Below, piece by piece: positions 7,855 through 14,659 of a stretch of 15,891 bases of DNA (its first letter is position 1; every line of letters starts with the position of its first letter). The notes beneath the pieces are model-generated. The model made no database searches. It was given only the letters and a program-made list of their open reading frames with translations, and was not told where the DNA came from. The DNA comes from Candidatus Elusimicrobium euhamitermitis. Lineage in GTDB: Bacteria; Elusimicrobiota; Elusimicrobia; Elusimicrobiales; Elusimicrobiaceae. The stretch is taken from positions 1 to 15,891 of the forward strand of contig JAIRUU010000082.1 in NCBI GenBank assembly GCA_031254225.1, given 5' to 3'. The translations under genes and the position numbers were made by a program.

Positions 7855-9723
7855 TTAATACCTCATCGGAATGAAGCTTATATACTCCTCCAAACATCCT
7901 CCGCGCAAACAACATTCTATTATTTTTCTGCCGAGAGGGTGAAGCTCCGGCGTATTAAACTGCGCCAGTTCCCGCTTAAAAAAATCATTCAATATTTTTG
8001 AGCCTTTGTCATAACCCTCAACCCCCAGCTCCGCCTGGGTTTCCGGCCGCAGAAAAGCGTTTCTGACGTACTGTCCGTCAACTTTCAGGCTGTCAAGACA
8101 GTAACCGAGCAGCGAGCAGCGCGCGGGCACAAGGTGCTCAGGCTTAAATTTCGCGCTGCCGCGCCTTGCTATATATTCGCGCGCAATCCACTGCGGCATG
8201 AATCCCACTTTATAACTGCCTATATGCTGGTTAGGTATTAAAACGTAGCGCGTATAAGGCGCGTTTATTATCTGATCCAAAAGTAAATTTGCGTGCGTAA
8301 TCATTTTCCCCGTCGCAAAAGGCCAGTAGGAACCTACTCCCTCGCTCTGCATTCCCTCGGTATCTATAATGCTGGGGTTATTGTGCCCCCTCGGCGCGAC
8401 CAGTCTCCACAGCCACGCAAGCGCGGGCGGCACTACGTGCATAAGGCCCAAAATACCGTAACTCGGACGCTCCGCCGTGCTGGGCGGCGTGCGCACGCCA
8501 AAGCTTCTCACGTCAACTTCCACCGGCTGGTTTACGACGTTGGGCACCATTCTCCGCGGCAAAATAACGCGCGGGTTGCTGCAAGGTTTGCCGTTAGAGT
8601 CAAGCGTATGTTCCCATATTAAACAGGTTGAACAGGGCACGCCCTGGATATTTAAAAATACCAGAGGCTCAGACGGGTGTGTGTAAATTTTCTCGTAATA
8701 AGGCTCGGTGCCGTATTCCCTTATATTGTCCACGCGCAGAAACCAGCCGTCCTCCGCGTCGCTGACGACAAGCTTGCGGCTGTCGTTCTGCAGCCGCGGG
8801 CTGCAGAGCGCCATATCGTCGGCCACGGGACGTATTTCGCACGGCTCGTTAATATTAAGATAAAAATTTTCTTTTGTGCCGAGATTCTGGCCGATTATGA
8901 TTTTGCCGTCGTGTTCGCGGTGGATATTTTCCCCCATTTCGCTTTTCCCGCTGCCGGAGGCGCCCTCGTGCATTATTACAATTTCGTTTTCATAAGGCGT
9001 GATGATTTTTACGACGGAAGCGTGGGCGGTAACCCAGCCTTCTTTCTCGCCCTGATTAAGAAGGAAACCGTATATTCCTTTTTTCGCGCTCGGGCCCGGG
9101 TAAAGATTGTATGAAAACATTTCATACAAATCAGCCCTGCGGTTATGCACTACTATTTGTTTTCCGTTAAAATGAGTGTGGCGGAAAGGCGGCGCAAGAT
9201 ATATAGCGGCTTTCGGCGTGAATTTACCCTGATACTCGTCAATATTTATAAAATACTGCAAACCGGCAAGCCCGTAGGCGAAAAACGCCGCGTTTTTAGG
9301 CGCGATAAGCACGGCTTCATAGCCGTCTTTCCCGCCGGCCATGAACGGCATTACTATTAACTCCTGTTTGGCCAGCCAGTCAAAAGTTTCTTTTCTGACG
9401 GAAGAAAAATCTTTTTTATATATTTCTTTGTAAGTGGGTTTGTCCGTAGGCCCGTCGTCCGCGACGACAAGGCAGTCAGGGTCCCGTCTTCTCATATAAT
9501 CTTCGGCGTAATTTACCGCGACGCCGTTTTTGCAGCGGACGACATTAGCCTCAACAACCGCTTTCCCGTTGACGTCATAACTCACGTCAAAGCTGTCCGC
9601 CGCGGCGGCGCCGAAGGATATAGACACCAGTTCCGCCCTGCTTTTAGGAACAATAATCCCTTTGCAGTTGTCAAGAATATATGAAATATCTTTTATAAAA
9701 TTAAACTTCCCAAGCTGCGTCAT
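7855..9723 (-). CDS. DUF4914 family P-loop protein (PEPCK/HPr-kinase-like)
   Basis: 622 residues, about the normal length for DUF4914 proteins, which have no established function. A phosphate-binding loop GASGSGKSEMGE lies at 254-265, and a second acidic motif RPVADDMAL lies at 298-306. The pair (GxSGxGKSE followed by VADD) resembles HPr kinase/phosphorylase and, more distantly, the kinase-1a/kinase-2 motifs of PEP carboxykinase. Nucleotide-dependent phosphotransfer is therefore likely, but the substrate is unknown. HTHFNGKQIVVHNRRADLYE at 183-202 is a further conserved-looking block. No signal peptide or membrane segment is seen, so it should be cytoplasmic. It heads a tightly packed group with carbonic anhydrase directly downstream. 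AAGG lies 8 bases before the ATG; a TAAAAT (9764-9759 on the minus strand) could be a -10, with no clear -35. PEPCK-like activity is a hypothesis, not an assignment. Confidence 0.85.
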   Translation of the reverse strand: MTQLGKFNFIKDISYILDNCKGIIVPKSRAELVSISFGAAAADSFDVSYDVNGKAVVEANVVRCKNGVAVNYAEDYMRRRDPDCLVVADDGPTDKPTYKEIYKKDFSSVRKETFDWLAKQELIVMPFMAGGKDGYEAVLIAPKNAAFFAYGLAGLQYFINIDEYQGKFTPKAAIYLAPPFRHTHFNGKQIVVHNRRADLYEMFSYNLYPGPSAKKGIYGFLLNQGEKEGWVTAHASVVKIITPYENEIVIMHEGASGSGKSEMGENIHREHDGKIIIGQNLGTKENFYLNINEPCEIRPVADDMALCSPRLQNDSRKLVVSDAEDGWFLRVDNIREYGTEPYYEKIYTHPSEPLVFLNIQGVPCSTCLIWEHTLDSNGKPCSNPRVILPRRMVPNVVNQPVEVDVRSFGVRTPPSTAERPSYGILGLMHVVPPALAWLWRLVAPRGHNNPSIIDTEGMQSEGVGSYWPFATGKMITHANLLLDQIINAPYTRYVLIPNQHIGSYKVGFMPQWIAREYIARRGSAKFKPEHLVPARCSLLGYCLDSLKVDGQYVRNAFLRPETQAELGVEGYDKGSKILNDFFKRELAQFNTPELHPLGRKIIECCLRGGCLEEYISFIPMRY

Positions 9724-9782
9724 ATTGTTTACCTTTTTGAAGCGAGTATCAGATGAAAATTTTACTCTTGGTTAATTAAGCC

Positions 9783-9874
9783 CGTCTTCGCGTTGCTGCG
9801 GCGCGGCGTTCATCTTCGCTTTTTAAAAATAAGTTTTATTCCTTAAAAGTTGCGTCGTAGCGAAACGAAGACGA
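9783..9874. repeat. Imperfect inverted repeats between tRNA-Ser and the DUF4914 gene
   Basis: CGTCTTCG at 9783-9790 is matched by its complement CGAAGACG at 9867-9874, and similarity extends inward for about 14 more bases with mismatches. A second near copy, CGTTCATCTTCG (9808-9819), pairs with CGAAGACGAACG (9867-9878) at 11 of 12 positions. The two structures compete for the right arm. The centre is AT-rich. It could be a decayed mobile repeat, a processing element for the tRNA transcript, or a weak terminator. No coding frame is apparent. Confidence 0.45.
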
Positions 9875-9875
9875 A

Positions 9876-9966
9876 CGGAGAGGAAGGGATTCGAACCCTT
9901 GATACCGGAATTAACCAGTATAACGGTTTAGCAAACCGCCGCTTTCGACCACTCAGCCACCTCTCC
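9876..9966 (-). tRNA. tRNA-Ser (anticodon GCU)
   Basis: The minus strand folds into a full class II tRNA of 91 nt. It has a 7-bp acceptor GGAGAGG/CCTCTCC with discriminator G (usual for serine), a D-arm GCTGAGTGGTCGAAAGC, an anticodon arm GCGGT-TTGCTAA-ACCGT with anticodon GCT at 9932-9930, a long variable arm (ATACTGG/CCGGTAT), and a T-arm AAGGG-TTCGAAT-CCCTT. It reads AGC/AGU codons. CCA is not encoded; TTCGT follows the discriminator. The long variable arm and G73 support Ser identity. Confidence 0.96.
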
Positions 9967-9978
9967 TAAATCTTACTC

Positions 9979-10006
9979 ATTATATCAAATTTGAAAATGA
10001 CATAAA
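9979..10006 (-). promoter_or_regulatory. Putative promoter of tRNA-Ser
   Basis: A perfect TATAAT on the minus strand (9984-9979) lies 12 bases upstream of the tRNA 5' end. A weak TTTATG (10006-10001) is at the -35 position with a 16-base spacer. It lies directly after the terminator of the upstream epimerase gene, which is consistent with independent transcription of the tRNA. Confidence 0.5.
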
Positions 10007-10060
10007 AATGCGTCGCCTGATTTTTGCGGACCGGCGCGTACAAAAAATCAGGCGGCGCAT
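10003..10060 (-). terminator. Rho-independent-type terminator after the epimerase gene
   Basis: The arms at 10060-10042 and 10026-10008 are complementary over about 19 bases with one mismatch (core CGCCTGATTTTT paired with AAAAATCAGGCG). On the minus strand the second arm is followed by TTTTTATG. It starts 7 bases after the epimerase stop codon at 10068. The 15-base loop is larger than usual and GC-rich. It probably ends the envelope cluster. Confidence 0.8.
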
Positions 10061-10067
10061 CTAAATA

Positions 10068-11018
10068 TCAAAAACTTTTCTTTAATCCTTCGTCAAGCGG
10101 CGTAAATTTCTGGCCCGTCAGCGCAACCCATTTTGCGCTTGAGGCAACCCAGTGGCCTTTTATAGCGGCTTCTTTTACTTTGTCATAATTTAACGCCGGC
10201 GCGAAGTTGAAAATTCTGGCGGAATTTTGGTAAATAAACGCGATGATTTTTAAAACCCACAGCGGCGCGGTAAACATAAAAAGAGGCTTTTTTCCCATAG
10301 CGCGAGCCATGGCTTCTATAAAATATTTCCAGGTATAAACTTTATTTTCACAGACGTAAAAAGTCTGTCCGGACGGAACGGCGGGGCCCGAGGCCGCAAT
10401 CAAAGCGTTTACCAAATCATCCACGTGCACAAAATTAAAATATGCGTCCCCCTCGGACGTGTTTACCATAATTCCTTTTTTAACCCAAGCGGCTATTTTG
10501 GAAACGCCGGAATCGTTTTTGCCGTAAACCACCGGCGGACGCAGAATTACGGTTTTAATTTCCGGCGGCAGAGTTTTGACGGCGTCTTCGCCGCCAAGTT
10601 TTGTTATGCCGTAGTCTGAAACCGGCGCGGGAGCGTCGGCCTCGGTCCGCGGATGAAGATAATCCGCGCTGTAACCGCCGGCGGCCATGCTGGACATATA
10701 AATAAAAAATTTAACGCCGCCCGCTTGCGCGGCCGCGGCCGCAAGATTTTTAGTAACGTCAATATTGGCTTTGGCAAAGCCGCCGTAATTATAAGCAAAA
10801 ATAGCGGCCGCGAGATGAAAAACGCCGTCGCACCCGCGCAAAACCTGCGCAAGCGCGGCGGCGTCATTATAATCCGCCTTTACATATTCAATACGTTTGT
10901 CGCCGGACTGCCTGGCGCCGCGGCTTAAAATGCGCACGCTGTGGCCGTCTTCCAAAAGTTTTTTGGTAAGCGCGCCGCCTATAAAACCGTTGCCGCCGGT
11001 TATGGCAAATTTACTCAC
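10068..11018 (-). CDS. NAD(P)-dependent epimerase/dehydratase (extended SDR)
   Basis: 316 residues. An N-terminal Rossmann nucleotide-binding motif TGGNGFIGG (Gly8, Gly11, Gly14) is followed by FHLAA at about 67-71, Ser109/Ser110 in YMSSMA, and the catalytic YGITK pair (Tyr136, Lys140), then LRPPVVYG near 160, all standard for extended SDRs of the NAD-dependent epimerase/dehydratase family. The likely substrate is a nucleotide sugar, or a hydroxysteroid- or flavonoid-reductase-like molecule; sequence alone does not decide. It is last in the envelope cluster, before a terminator. The start is a GTG at 11018, which overlaps the end of the upstream small membrane gene by 8 bp. This start is required to include the complete Rossmann motif and gives MSKFAITGG. 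Translational coupling to the upstream gene is likely. Confidence 0.88.
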   Translation of the reverse strand: MSKFAITGGNGFIGGALTKKLLEDGHSVRILSRGARQSGDKRIEYVKADYNDAAALAQVLRGCDGVFHLAAAIFAYNYGGFAKANIDVTKNLAAAAAQAGGVKFFIYMSSMAAGGYSADYLHPRTEADAPAPVSDYGITKLGGEDAVKTLPPEIKTVILRPPVVYGKNDSGVSKIAAWVKKGIMVNTSEGDAYFNFVHVDDLVNALIAASGPAVPSGQTFYVCENKVYTWKYFIEAMARAMGKKPLFMFTAPLWVLKIIAFIYQNSARIFNFAPALNYDKVKEAAIKGHWVASSAKWVALTGQKFTPLDEGLKKSF

Positions 11019-11457
11019 CGCTGGCTTCCTTCAGCCCTCTGTCCACGCGGCCTTCCAAATCATTAAGCTGCCGCGCCCCGCCGCGCGCGCCCAGCACCCA
11101 GCCTTTGATAGCGTCCCAGTTAAAACCGAAAGGTTTAAGGCCGTCTTTAATCTGCTCTGATTTGGGCAGATTGCCGTAAGCTATTTTCTGCATAGGAGAA
11201 ACTTTGTCTTCCTGCGGCAGTTTCATGAGCAAAAACCACGCGCATAAAACAAGCAGCGCAATAGTTACCGCAGTGTTAAGCCTGTCCCACCGCTCCATGC
11301 CGAGCAGCGTTATAATTATGCCTAGCACGATCGCCCCGACGCTCCAGACCCCCGCGGACATAAGGCCGAATGAAAAACCGCCCGGCCCGTAATACGGGTA
11401 AGAGACCATTACCGCAAAGTGAATAAGCAAAATAAAAAATATTCTTCTTATAGTCAT
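11011..11457 (-). CDS. Small membrane protein of unknown function
   Basis: 148 residues, not recognised. Three hydrophobic segments are apparent at about 5-20, 30-53 and 61-79, followed by a soluble tail of about 65 residues containing SPMQKIAYGNLPKSEQ and a charged C-terminus (LEGRVDRGLKEASGE). A strong AGGAG lies 6 bases before the ATG, so it is a real gene. It starts 38 bases after the stop codon of the TonB/TolA-like gene and overlaps the epimerase by 8 bp, so it is probably co-expressed with both. The tail should lie on one face of the inner membrane; its orientation is uncertain. No function is proposed. Confidence 0.75.
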   Translation of the reverse strand: MTIRRIFFILLIHFAVMVSYPYYGPGGFSFGLMSAGVWSVGAIVLGIIITLLGMERWDRLNTAVTIALLVLCAWFLLMKLPQEDKVSPMQKIAYGNLPKSEQIKDGLKPFGFNWDAIKGWVLGARGGARQLNDLEGRVDRGLKEASGE

Positions 11458-11495
11458 ATTTTCTCCTCTACTGCCTGAAGACTCTTACATTATAA

Positions 11496-12224
11496 CTAAT
11501 TTCCCTCGTCTTTAAATTCTACCGTTACGGTAAGTTCCGGTTTACCGAAATCTTTGGGAAGCGGCGGGAACGGCGCCGCGCTTTCCACGCTGGATTTGGC
11601 CGCGTAATCATAACCGTCGCTGCCGGAGGATTTGCTTACTTTGACGTCTTTAATACTGCCGTCGGTTTTTATGGCAAAAGACACCAGCGCGTTTAACACA
11701 ACGCGCCGCGGTTTTCTTTTTTCCCACTGCTCCCACAGCGAATTTCTGACCTGCGTTATATACCACGGGTACGGGAAATTGGGGAAATCCGTTTTCATTC
11801 CCGCGGGCCCGCCCGTGCCCGCGTCTTTGCCGGCGGCGGCCGGCGCGGGCTGGGCCGCGGGCTTTTTATCGTCGGTATTTAAAATGCTGGGCGTGCCCAG
11901 AACTATTTTTTTAGGCAGCACGGGCAAAGGTTTTTTGGTAATTTCCTGCTTGGCGGCGTAAGCTTTGGGGTTAACAGCGGGAGCGGTTTTCACTTCGGGA
12001 GCGGACGGAGTTTCTTTAGGAGTTTCAGGCTGCTGCGCTGCCTGCGCCGCGGGCGGAGCCGGCGTTTCCGCGCCGGAAACCGGCGCCTGGAAATTCTGCC
12101 CCAGAAAATCAATGGTATAAGTTGCAAGCGGTTTTTTATTAAAAGCGGGCCCGACGGCAAACATCAAAGCCGCCGCAATCAGAATATGAAATCCGCCCGA
12201 ATATAAAAAATATCTGTTTAACAT
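11496..12224 (-). CDS. TonB/TolA-like energy transducer
   Basis: 242 residues with the three-part layout of TonB/TolA proteins: one N-terminal membrane helix (about 9-26), a Pro/Ala/Lys-rich periplasmic spacer (about 45-140), and a C-terminal TonB/TolA-type domain (about 150-240, beginning YPWYITQVRNSLWEQWEKR). The helix contains Ser9-x3-His13, the SxxxH motif by which TonB and TolA engage their proton-channel partners. It would transmit the motion of TolQ-TolR to the outer membrane. Its gene follows tolR after a 296-base spacer. With TolQ/R-like neighbours, TolA function is at least as likely as TonB function, so I give no symbol. The start has only a weak AGG, 11 bases upstream. No TolB or Pal gene is in the window. 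Confidence 0.82.
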   Translation of the reverse strand: MLNRYFLYSGGFHILIAAALMFAVGPAFNKKPLATYTIDFLGQNFQAPVSGAETPAPPAAQAAQQPETPKETPSAPEVKTAPAVNPKAYAAKQEITKKPLPVLPKKIVLGTPSILNTDDKKPAAQPAPAAAGKDAGTGGPAGMKTDFPNFPYPWYITQVRNSLWEQWEKRKPRRVVLNALVSFAIKTDGSIKDVKVSKSSGSDGYDYAAKSSVESAAPFPPLPKDFGKPELTVTVEFKDEGN

Positions 12225-12289
12225 AAATTAAAAACCTAGGCCGCTGCAATCATGCCGCGTTTATCGTTGTCGTAACCCGCCGTCCGTCT

Positions 12290-12411
12290 AAAAAATTTCA
12301 CAGGATTTTGAGATGATTTTCAATTTTCTCCGGCCTGAGCAAGTACTTAAGGCGAAGCGTACGGCGAGGGCCGGAAAAATTGAAAAGCACTCAAAAGCCG
12401 AAGAAATTTTT
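12290..12411. repeat. Long imperfect inverted repeat between tolR and the tonB/tolA-like gene
   Basis: Left arm 12290-12336 and right arm 12367-12411 are complementary along nearly their whole length of about 45 bases: shared blocks include AAATTTC, TTTTGAG, TTTTCAATTTT and CCGGCC. A loop of about 30 bases (12337-12366) contains the palindrome AAGTACTT. The spacer 12225-12520 has no credible gene. The right flank (12420-12480) is rich in CGAACG/GAGCG-type repeats (for example AGCGAACGAAGTGAGCGAAA). The element could be a MITE-like palindromic repeat or a structured RNA/attenuator that separates expression of tolQR and tonB/tolA. Confidence 0.7.
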
Positions 12412-12487
12412 CAACATACAGCTAAGCGAACGAAGTGAGCGAAACGGTAAACGAACGCGGAGCGCAAACCCGCCGCAGGCGGAATGA

Positions 12488-12525
12488 AATAAATGTGATT
12501 TTCCGGGAAAATCACTCCATTTATT
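12488..12525 (-). terminator. Terminator-like hairpin at the 3' end of tolR
   Basis: A perfect 10-bp inverted repeat, GTGATTTTCC (12495-12504) and GGAAAATCAC (12506-12515), is extended by AATAAAT (12488-12494) pairing with ATTTATT (12519-12525) across a 3-base bulge. It overlaps the tolR stop codon. On the minus strand the stem is followed by ATTTATTT, a modest U-rich run, so termination is probably partial. It may also protect the 3' end of tolQR mRNA. Confidence 0.5.
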
Positions 12526-12934
12526 GCCCGCCGCTCTTTTCCAAAACGCCTATTCCGAGCTTCGCTGCACCTAATTCTTTTGCTATGTCAAAAACATTGA
12601 CAACCGTCTGTATCGGCACATCCTTATCAGCCTGCACGAGTATGGCTTTATTTTTAGCTTTGCCCATTCTGAGCGTCAGTTCTTTCTGCAGTCCTGTCAG
12701 CGGCACGTTAGTTCCCGCTACGGTAATTACGCCGTCCCGCTGCACCTCAATCCTTATTAAATCATCTTCCACCACGGCGTTGACGGTGTTTGATTTGGGC
12801 AGGTCAACGTTAAGCTGCATCTGCACAAGAAAGGGCGTCAGCACCATAAAAATGATGAGAAGTATCAGCACGATATCTATAAAAGGCACCATGTTAATCT
12901 CGCCCATGACTTCTCTTTTTATTCTTCTAGGCAT
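12521..12934 (-). CDS. tolR: TolR/ExbD-type proton-channel accessory protein
   Basis: 137 residues, typical ExbD/TolR length. EINMVPFIDIVLILLIIFMV at 12-31 is the conserved single membrane helix, with the proton-relay Asp20 (equivalent to TolR D23 / ExbD D25). A periplasmic domain with the usual ILVQADKDVPIQTVVNVFD pattern follows. With TolQ it converts the proton gradient into movement of a TonB/TolA-type partner. It overlaps the tolQ stop codon by 8 bp, so translation is coupled. The MVPFIDIVL spelling is closer to TolR than to ExbD, but the two are hard to separate without a tree. Confidence 0.9.
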   Translation of the reverse strand: MPRRIKREVMGEINMVPFIDIVLILLIIFMVLTPFLVQMQLNVDLPKSNTVNAVVEDDLIRIEVQRDGVITVAGTNVPLTGLQKELTLRMGKAKNKAILVQADKDVPIQTVVNVFDIAKELGAAKLGIGVLEKSGGQ

Positions 12935-13553
12935 TTATAATCTCGCTCGCGATATTTTCAAGTTCGCGCTCAAAATAGTTAATCTGGGAAGTAAAATAGT
13001 TATACGCCACCACGGCGGGCACGGCGACAAACAGGCCGGCGGCGGTATTAATCAGCGCCTCCGCAATGCCTTTTGCCACTACGGACGGACCGGCGGACGC
13101 AGCGGACATTGACGCCAAATCGGAAAACGCGCGCATAACGCCCAGTATGGTGCCGAACAAACCTATAAACGGCGTAGTGCTGCCGAGCGTGGCGAGTATG
13201 GGCAGTTTTTTATGCAGCTGCGTTATTTCCCAGTCAATAGCGTCGTTAACCGCAGTCTCAAGCAGCACGCCTTTTTTGCCGCTGTTAAAAATTATGGAAA
13301 GTATTCTTTCCGCCGGCGTACCTTTTGCGATATCGCGGCCCAGAGCTTCCTGGATTTTTGTAATATTTCCGCTTTTAAGTTGAAATTTGGCGTAATTAAT
13401 AAGTTTGCGGCTCATTGAAATTTGTTTTCTTAAAGTAAAAAAACGCTCCAGAATAACCGCTATGGAAAAAATTGAAAGAATTAAAAGAATGATAAGCACC
13501 GGCCCGCCGGCTCTTAATAACTCCGACACGTTAGACATATTTGAAAAATCCAT
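12927..13553 (-). CDS. tolQ: TolQ/ExbB/MotA-family proton channel protein
   Basis: 208 residues. Three membrane segments are seen, at about 17-38, 118-142 and 163-185. The family signature GSTTPFIGLFGTILGVMRAF is at 124-143, with Thr135 in the GLFGT motif, and Thr170 lies in the NTAAGLFVAVPAVVAYN segment; both threonines line the proton pathway in TolQ/ExbB. PFIGLFGT favours TolQ-like over ExbB. A good AGGAG lies 7 bases before the ATG. The gene begins 9 bases after the pgpA stop codon and overlaps tolR by 8 bp. It forms the inner-membrane motor with TolR; the TonB/TolA-like gene 0.3 kb downstream is the likely third component. Confidence 0.92.
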   Translation of the reverse strand: MDFSNMSNVSELLRAGGPVLIILLILSIFSIAVILERFFTLRKQISMSRKLINYAKFQLKSGNITKIQEALGRDIAKGTPAERILSIIFNSGKKGVLLETAVNDAIDWEITQLHKKLPILATLGSTTPFIGLFGTILGVMRAFSDLASMSAASAGPSVVAKGIAEALINTAAGLFVAVPAVVAYNYFTSQINYFERELENIASEIINA

Positions 13554-13562
13554 TTTAATCTC

Positions 13563-14027
13563 CTATTTAATTAAAAAATAAATCTGTATTAAAATATTTG
13601 CGAGTATGCCGCCGGCGACGTCGTCCAACACAACGCCCCAGGCGTTCTTTATATTATCCAATTTTTTTATGCCGAAAGGTTTGAGGGTGTCAAAAATCCT
13701 AAACATTATAAACGCGGCGAGCATCACGGACCACGTCCGCGGCAGCAGGCATACGGCGCAAAAATAGCCGGCCGTTTCGTCAATAACTATTTTAGGATTA
13801 TCGTCCCCTTCAAACGTCGCCTTTGAAGTTACCCACACGGCAAAAAATATAAAAGCGGCCGTCGTAACAATTTGCGCCGCCGGCGGCGCGGGAATTATAA
13901 AAACAAACGGCACCGCAACAAGCGTCCCCAAAAAACCGGCGCCGGTATTTTTTCTATTCTTCAAAATCGCCGTCGGCAGCAAACTGACGCCGAAGCCGGA
14001 CGCCAAAAAATCAAAAAAATTTTTCAT
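13563..14027 (-). CDS. pgpA: Phosphatidylglycerophosphatase A
   Basis: 154 residues, normal for PgpA. Conserved acidic motifs are visible: DDNPKIVIDETAGY (Asp75, Asp76, Asp83, Glu84), FRIFDTLKPFGI at 109-120, and GVVLDDVAGG with Asp135/Asp136. Hydrophobic segments fit an inner-membrane enzyme. It removes phosphate from phosphatidylglycerophosphate to give phosphatidylglycerol, the step directly after PgsA, whose gene overlaps it by 4 bp (14024-14027). The N-terminal GAGFLGTLVAVP takes the place of the usual APGTxGS-type motif; the core acidic residues are intact. Coupling to pgsA is strong support for the function. Confidence 0.93.
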   Translation of the reverse strand: MKNFFDFLASGFGVSLLPTAILKNRKNTGAGFLGTLVAVPFVFIIPAPPAAQIVTTAAFIFFAVWVTSKATFEGDDNPKIVIDETAGYFCAVCLLPRTWSVMLAAFIMFRIFDTLKPFGIKKLDNIKNAWGVVLDDVAGGILANILIQIYFLIK

Positions 14028-14659
14028 TTCTTTTTCACCGGCAGACTCCAGGCTTTTTGTAAAATACCCCAGTTTTTATTCAAATAGGAAGACATGCTGG
14101 CCCATGTTATTACCGCCGTTATAACGCAGGCGGCATAGTCTAAATTTTGCATGGTTCCGAAAAATATTTGTAAAAATTTCTGCAGGCCGCCTTTGGTCAG
14201 CACCGACAAATGGTAAACGTTTAAAATTAAAAAGATAAGCCCGACGGTGGACATCTGCACCACCGTCTTAAATTTCCCCCATCTCTCCGCCGCCAGCACC
14301 GAGCCTTCCAGCGCGGCTATCACGCGCAGCGTTGAGACGGTAAGCTCCCGCAGCACAATCAAAAATACCGCCCAGACCGGCACGTTTAACTGCGGTATGG
14401 CTGTAAACGCGAAAAACGCCGCGCCGACGAGAATTTTGTCCACAAAAGGGTCCACTATCGCGCCGAAAGGCGTGTAAGTGTTTGTGGCGCGCGCGATGCG
14501 GCCGTCCACCCAGTCCGTCGCCGCGGCGAGGATAAAAATAAGCGTGGCCAGCAGACGCGCGGAATAGTCCGGCATCAAAATGCCGAAGAACATTACCATT
14601 GAAAGCGCGGCGCGCGATAATGTGATTTTATTGGCAAGCGTCATTTCCGTTCTGCTCAT
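14024..14659 (-). CDS. pgsA: CDP-diacylglycerol-glycerol-3-phosphate 3-phosphatidyltransferase
   Basis: 211 residues. The CDP-alcohol phosphotransferase signature DG(x)2AR(x)8G(x)3D(x)3D is complete: Asp52-Gly53, Ala56-Arg57, Gly66, Asp70 and Asp74. NKITLSR near the N-terminus is typical of PgsA. Several membrane helices follow. It makes phosphatidylglycerophosphate from CDP-diacylglycerol and glycerol-3-phosphate at the inner membrane; PgpA is the next enzyme and is encoded immediately downstream. The first ATG (14659) abuts the TAA of the LolA-like gene and has AAGGA at good spacing; an internal Met6 lacks a good ribosome site, so I keep the first start. The closely related CDP-alcohol transferase PssA is less likely given pgpA. 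Confidence 0.93.
   Translation of the reverse strand: MSRTEMTLANKITLSRAALSMVMFFGILMPDYSARLLATLIFILAAATDWVDGRIARATNTYTPFGAIVDPFVDKILVGAAFFAFTAIPQLNVPVWAVFLIVLRELTVSTLRVIAALEGSVLAAERWGKFKTVVQMSTVGLIFLILNVYHLSVLTKGGLQKFLQIFFGTMQNLDYAACVITAVITWASMSSYLNKNWGILQKAWSLPVKKK

Noticed and set aside
9876..9966. tRNA gene as an integration (att) site of a genomic island
   Set aside because: No integrase and no duplicated tRNA 3' end could be found in the window; only the inverted repeats beside it remain unexplained.
12435..13112. 225-codon plus-strand open frame across the tolR and tolQ region
   Set aside because: It is antisense to two well-conserved, overlapping genes with intact motifs; its translation shows no family features.
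11496..13553. A complete ExbB-ExbD-TonB siderophore uptake locus
   Set aside because: No TonB-dependent receptor or iron transporter is present, and the TolQ-like and TolR-like motif spellings fit Tol at least as well.
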